From contig JAIECJ010000060.1 of assembly GCA_029068555.1 (NCBI GenBank), positions 1-64,000 on the forward strand: a stretch of DNA of 64,000 nt, read 5' to 3'. Source of the stretch: Lachnospiraceae bacterium (GTDB lineage Bacteria; Bacillota; Clostridia; Lachnospirales; Lachnospiraceae). The translations under genes were made by a program, and so were the position numbers. The stretch's first letter is position 1. Every line of letters starts with the position of its first letter. The notes beneath the pieces are model-generated. The model searched no databases. It worked only from the letters and a program-made list of their open reading frames with translations, and was not told the DNA's origin. This document shows, in pieces, positions 62,784-64,000 of this stretch.

Positions 62784-63673
62784 GAGTACGATGGAATCCG
62801 ATAGTAAAAAAAGACTTACAGATAGCAGCCCGCAGTATGCGTATCAGCTGGGGCTTGTTCGTCTATGAGGCAGTTCTTACGATGACTTTTCTGCTGGCGC
62901 TGGCAGTGATACAGCAACAGTCAGGAAGTCTATACAGTGACGGCAATGTTTACCACCATCTGATTTACCTGTTTCCGGTTCTTGCGATAGCCCAGGTCTG
63001 TATTGTCACGCTGATTGTGCCTATCATTACGGCATCTGCTATTTCAGGCGAAAAGGAGCGCCAGACTTTTGATATTATGCTTACTACTTGTATGTCGCCT
63101 TTTTCTATTGTGCTGGGAAAAGTAGTGTCCGCAGTACTGCACATTTTATTTTTTGTTGTGGGTGGGCTGCCAATTATGGCATTGTCCTTTGTGGTTGGCG
63201 GAATGGACTGGAGTAATCTGTTTTATTTTATACTCACGATTATTTTGCTGTCAGTGTTTTCGGGAAGTATCGGTATTTTCTGTTCCTCGGTCTGCCGCAA
63301 GTCGATATCGTCAGTGGTTCTGTCATACATTTTTTATTTTGTGATTTTTGTACTGACATTCATACCAGCTGTCATAAAAGGGTTGTTTGCCAATAAAAGC
63401 GCTGGCGAGACCATGCTGCTTTGGCTGGTGAATCCGATTATATTTTTTGAGGAGTTTTTCATGCAGATTATGTCAGGTGAATCCCTCTTTTCAGGCAACT
63501 TTAATAAGAATGATGTGGGATTTCTGACATTTCAACTGGCAAAAGGGAAAACATGGATGTTTGTGTCAGGGGCGTGCATTTTGCTGATGTCTGTTTTGTT
63601 TCTGCTTGCAGCGGCGTGGAAAGTAAATCCTATGCACACGTCTTCAGTGAGAAAACCAGGCAGAAAAAAGTGA
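62780..63673 (+). CDS. ABC-2 type transporter permease
   Basis: 297 residues with six membrane helices and the conserved intracellular EKERQTFDIMLTTCMSPFSI motif of ABC-2 permeases. It forms the membrane half of the exporter with the ATPase encoded upstream, with which it overlaps. The basic C-terminus (RKPGRKK) is cytoplasmic. Confidence 0.9.
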   Translation: MRVRWNPIVKKDLQIAARSMRISWGLFVYEAVLTMTFLLALAVIQQQSGSLYSDGNVYHHLIYLFPVLAIAQVCIVTLIVPIITASAISGEKERQTFDIMLTTCMSPFSIVLGKVVSAVLHILFFVVGGLPIMALSFVVGGMDWSNLFYFILTIILLSVFSGSIGIFCSSVCRKSISSVVLSYIFYFVIFVLTFIPAVIKGLFANKSAGETMLLWLVNPIIFFEEFFMQIMSGESLFSGNFNKNDVGFLTFQLAKGKTWMFVSGACILLMSVLFLLAAAWKVNPMHTSSVRKPGRKK

Positions 63674-63681
63674 GGTAATAG

Positions 63682-64000
63682 ATGGATAAGAAAGAATTTT
63701 TGAGGGTGTTACAGGCGTGTCGCCATAAAATGATTATTGCGTCATTTTTGGGAAATTTGGTGTCTGCGTTGAGTGTAGGTGCAGCAGTGGGAATCTTTTT
63801 TTGGACAGCAGCCTTTGTAATACCGCTCTATTATGCGGGAATTTATGCAGGACTGTCACTGTTTCTTGCATTTATGACAGCAGTGATAATATCTTTTATA
63901 AGGCGGACATCTATGGAGCAGGCAGCGCTGTGGATGGACAGCTTTGGCTTTGAAGAGCGGATTGTCACAGCACATGAAAATTTGATGAAAGAGGGGGCAC
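63682..64000 (+). CDS. membrane protein, 5' part only
   Basis: ATG 63682 lies nine bases after the permease stop with AGG upstream; the frame stays open to the window end (106 codons). Two hydrophobic segments (about residues 15-45 and 50-75) are followed by MEQAALWMDSFGFEERIVTA, a pattern seen in DUF4175-like membrane proteins with a long extracellular part. Truncated by the window, so the identity is provisional. Confidence 0.65.
   Translation, partial: MDKKEFLRVLQACRHKMIIASFLGNLVSALSVGAAVGIFFWTAAFVIPLYYAGIYAGLSLFLAFMTAVIISFIRRTSMEQAALWMDSFGFEERIVTAHENLMKEGA

Noticed and set aside
1..64000. Transposase, integrase, phage genes, toxin-antitoxin pairs, rRNA
   Set aside because: None was found in any frame; the only mobile signals are non-coding small elements.

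Overview
The window looks like a chromosome segment of a motile, butyrate-forming member of the Lachnospiraceae (Clostridia), close to Roseburia or Agathobacter. This is an inference from gene content, not from a 16S gene. The pointers are a Bacillus/Clostridium-type flagellar and chemotaxis operon (FliY, CheC, CheD, FlhF, FlhG, SigD), a butyryl-CoA:acetate CoA-transferase, Gram-positive ribosome-binding sites (AAGGAGG), BirA-controlled bioY and bioB, and tRNA genes without an encoded CCA end.

Layout. (a) 1-21.2 kb: one long plus-strand motility cluster: TPR protein end, flbD, motA, motB, fliL, fliM, fliY, cheY, fliO, fliP, fliQ, fliR, flhB, flhA, flhF, flhG, a PilZ protein, cheB, cheA, cheW, cheC, cheD, a small membrane protein and the flagellar sigma factor. 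Start/stop overlaps are frequent. The run is interrupted by an intrinsic terminator and a three-hairpin cloverleaf-like sequence between flhB and flhA. (b) 21.2-27.2 kb: a FapA-like DUF342 protein, a small basic protein, a DUF6115 protein and a YceG-like protein, then rpsB-tsf with its own leader and terminator. (c) 27.2-36.4 kb: accessory single genes and short operons: an HExxH protein, DUF1622, tRNA-Ala(CGC), bioY, an acyltransferase with DUF6320, surE with a diguanylate cyclase, asnA and an HD-GYP response regulator. (d) 36.4-39.4 kb: copper module csoR-copA with copZ fused in frame to copA. (e) 39.4-44.1 kb: a lipoprotein that resembles the propeptide of the large secreted subtilase encoded next to it. 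(f) 44.4-51.7 kb: a REC-GGDEF-EAL protein, larB, a larC-HAD fusion, a GH105-type hydrolase and bioB. (g) 51.9-64 kb: a repeat-rich amidase, a CheX-REC protein, DUF4261, a CoA-transferase, an esterase, galK and an ABC-transporter operon cut by the window end.

How parts connect. c-di-GMP proteins recur: a PilZ receptor inside the motility operon, a membrane GGDEF cyclase, an HD-GYP and an EAL phosphodiesterase, and a CheX-REC protein with MshEN-like N-terminal repeats. This suggests that c-di-GMP tunes swimming here. bioY and bioB are 22 kb apart but both carry BirA-type dyads over their promoters. Two families of small non-coding mobile elements are present: a 143-bp element with perfect 8-bp target duplications (two copies, 139/143 identical), and a family with CTAG-bounded terminal repeats whose ends supply stop codons for two neighbouring genes. 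No transposase, phage or CRISPR gene was seen.
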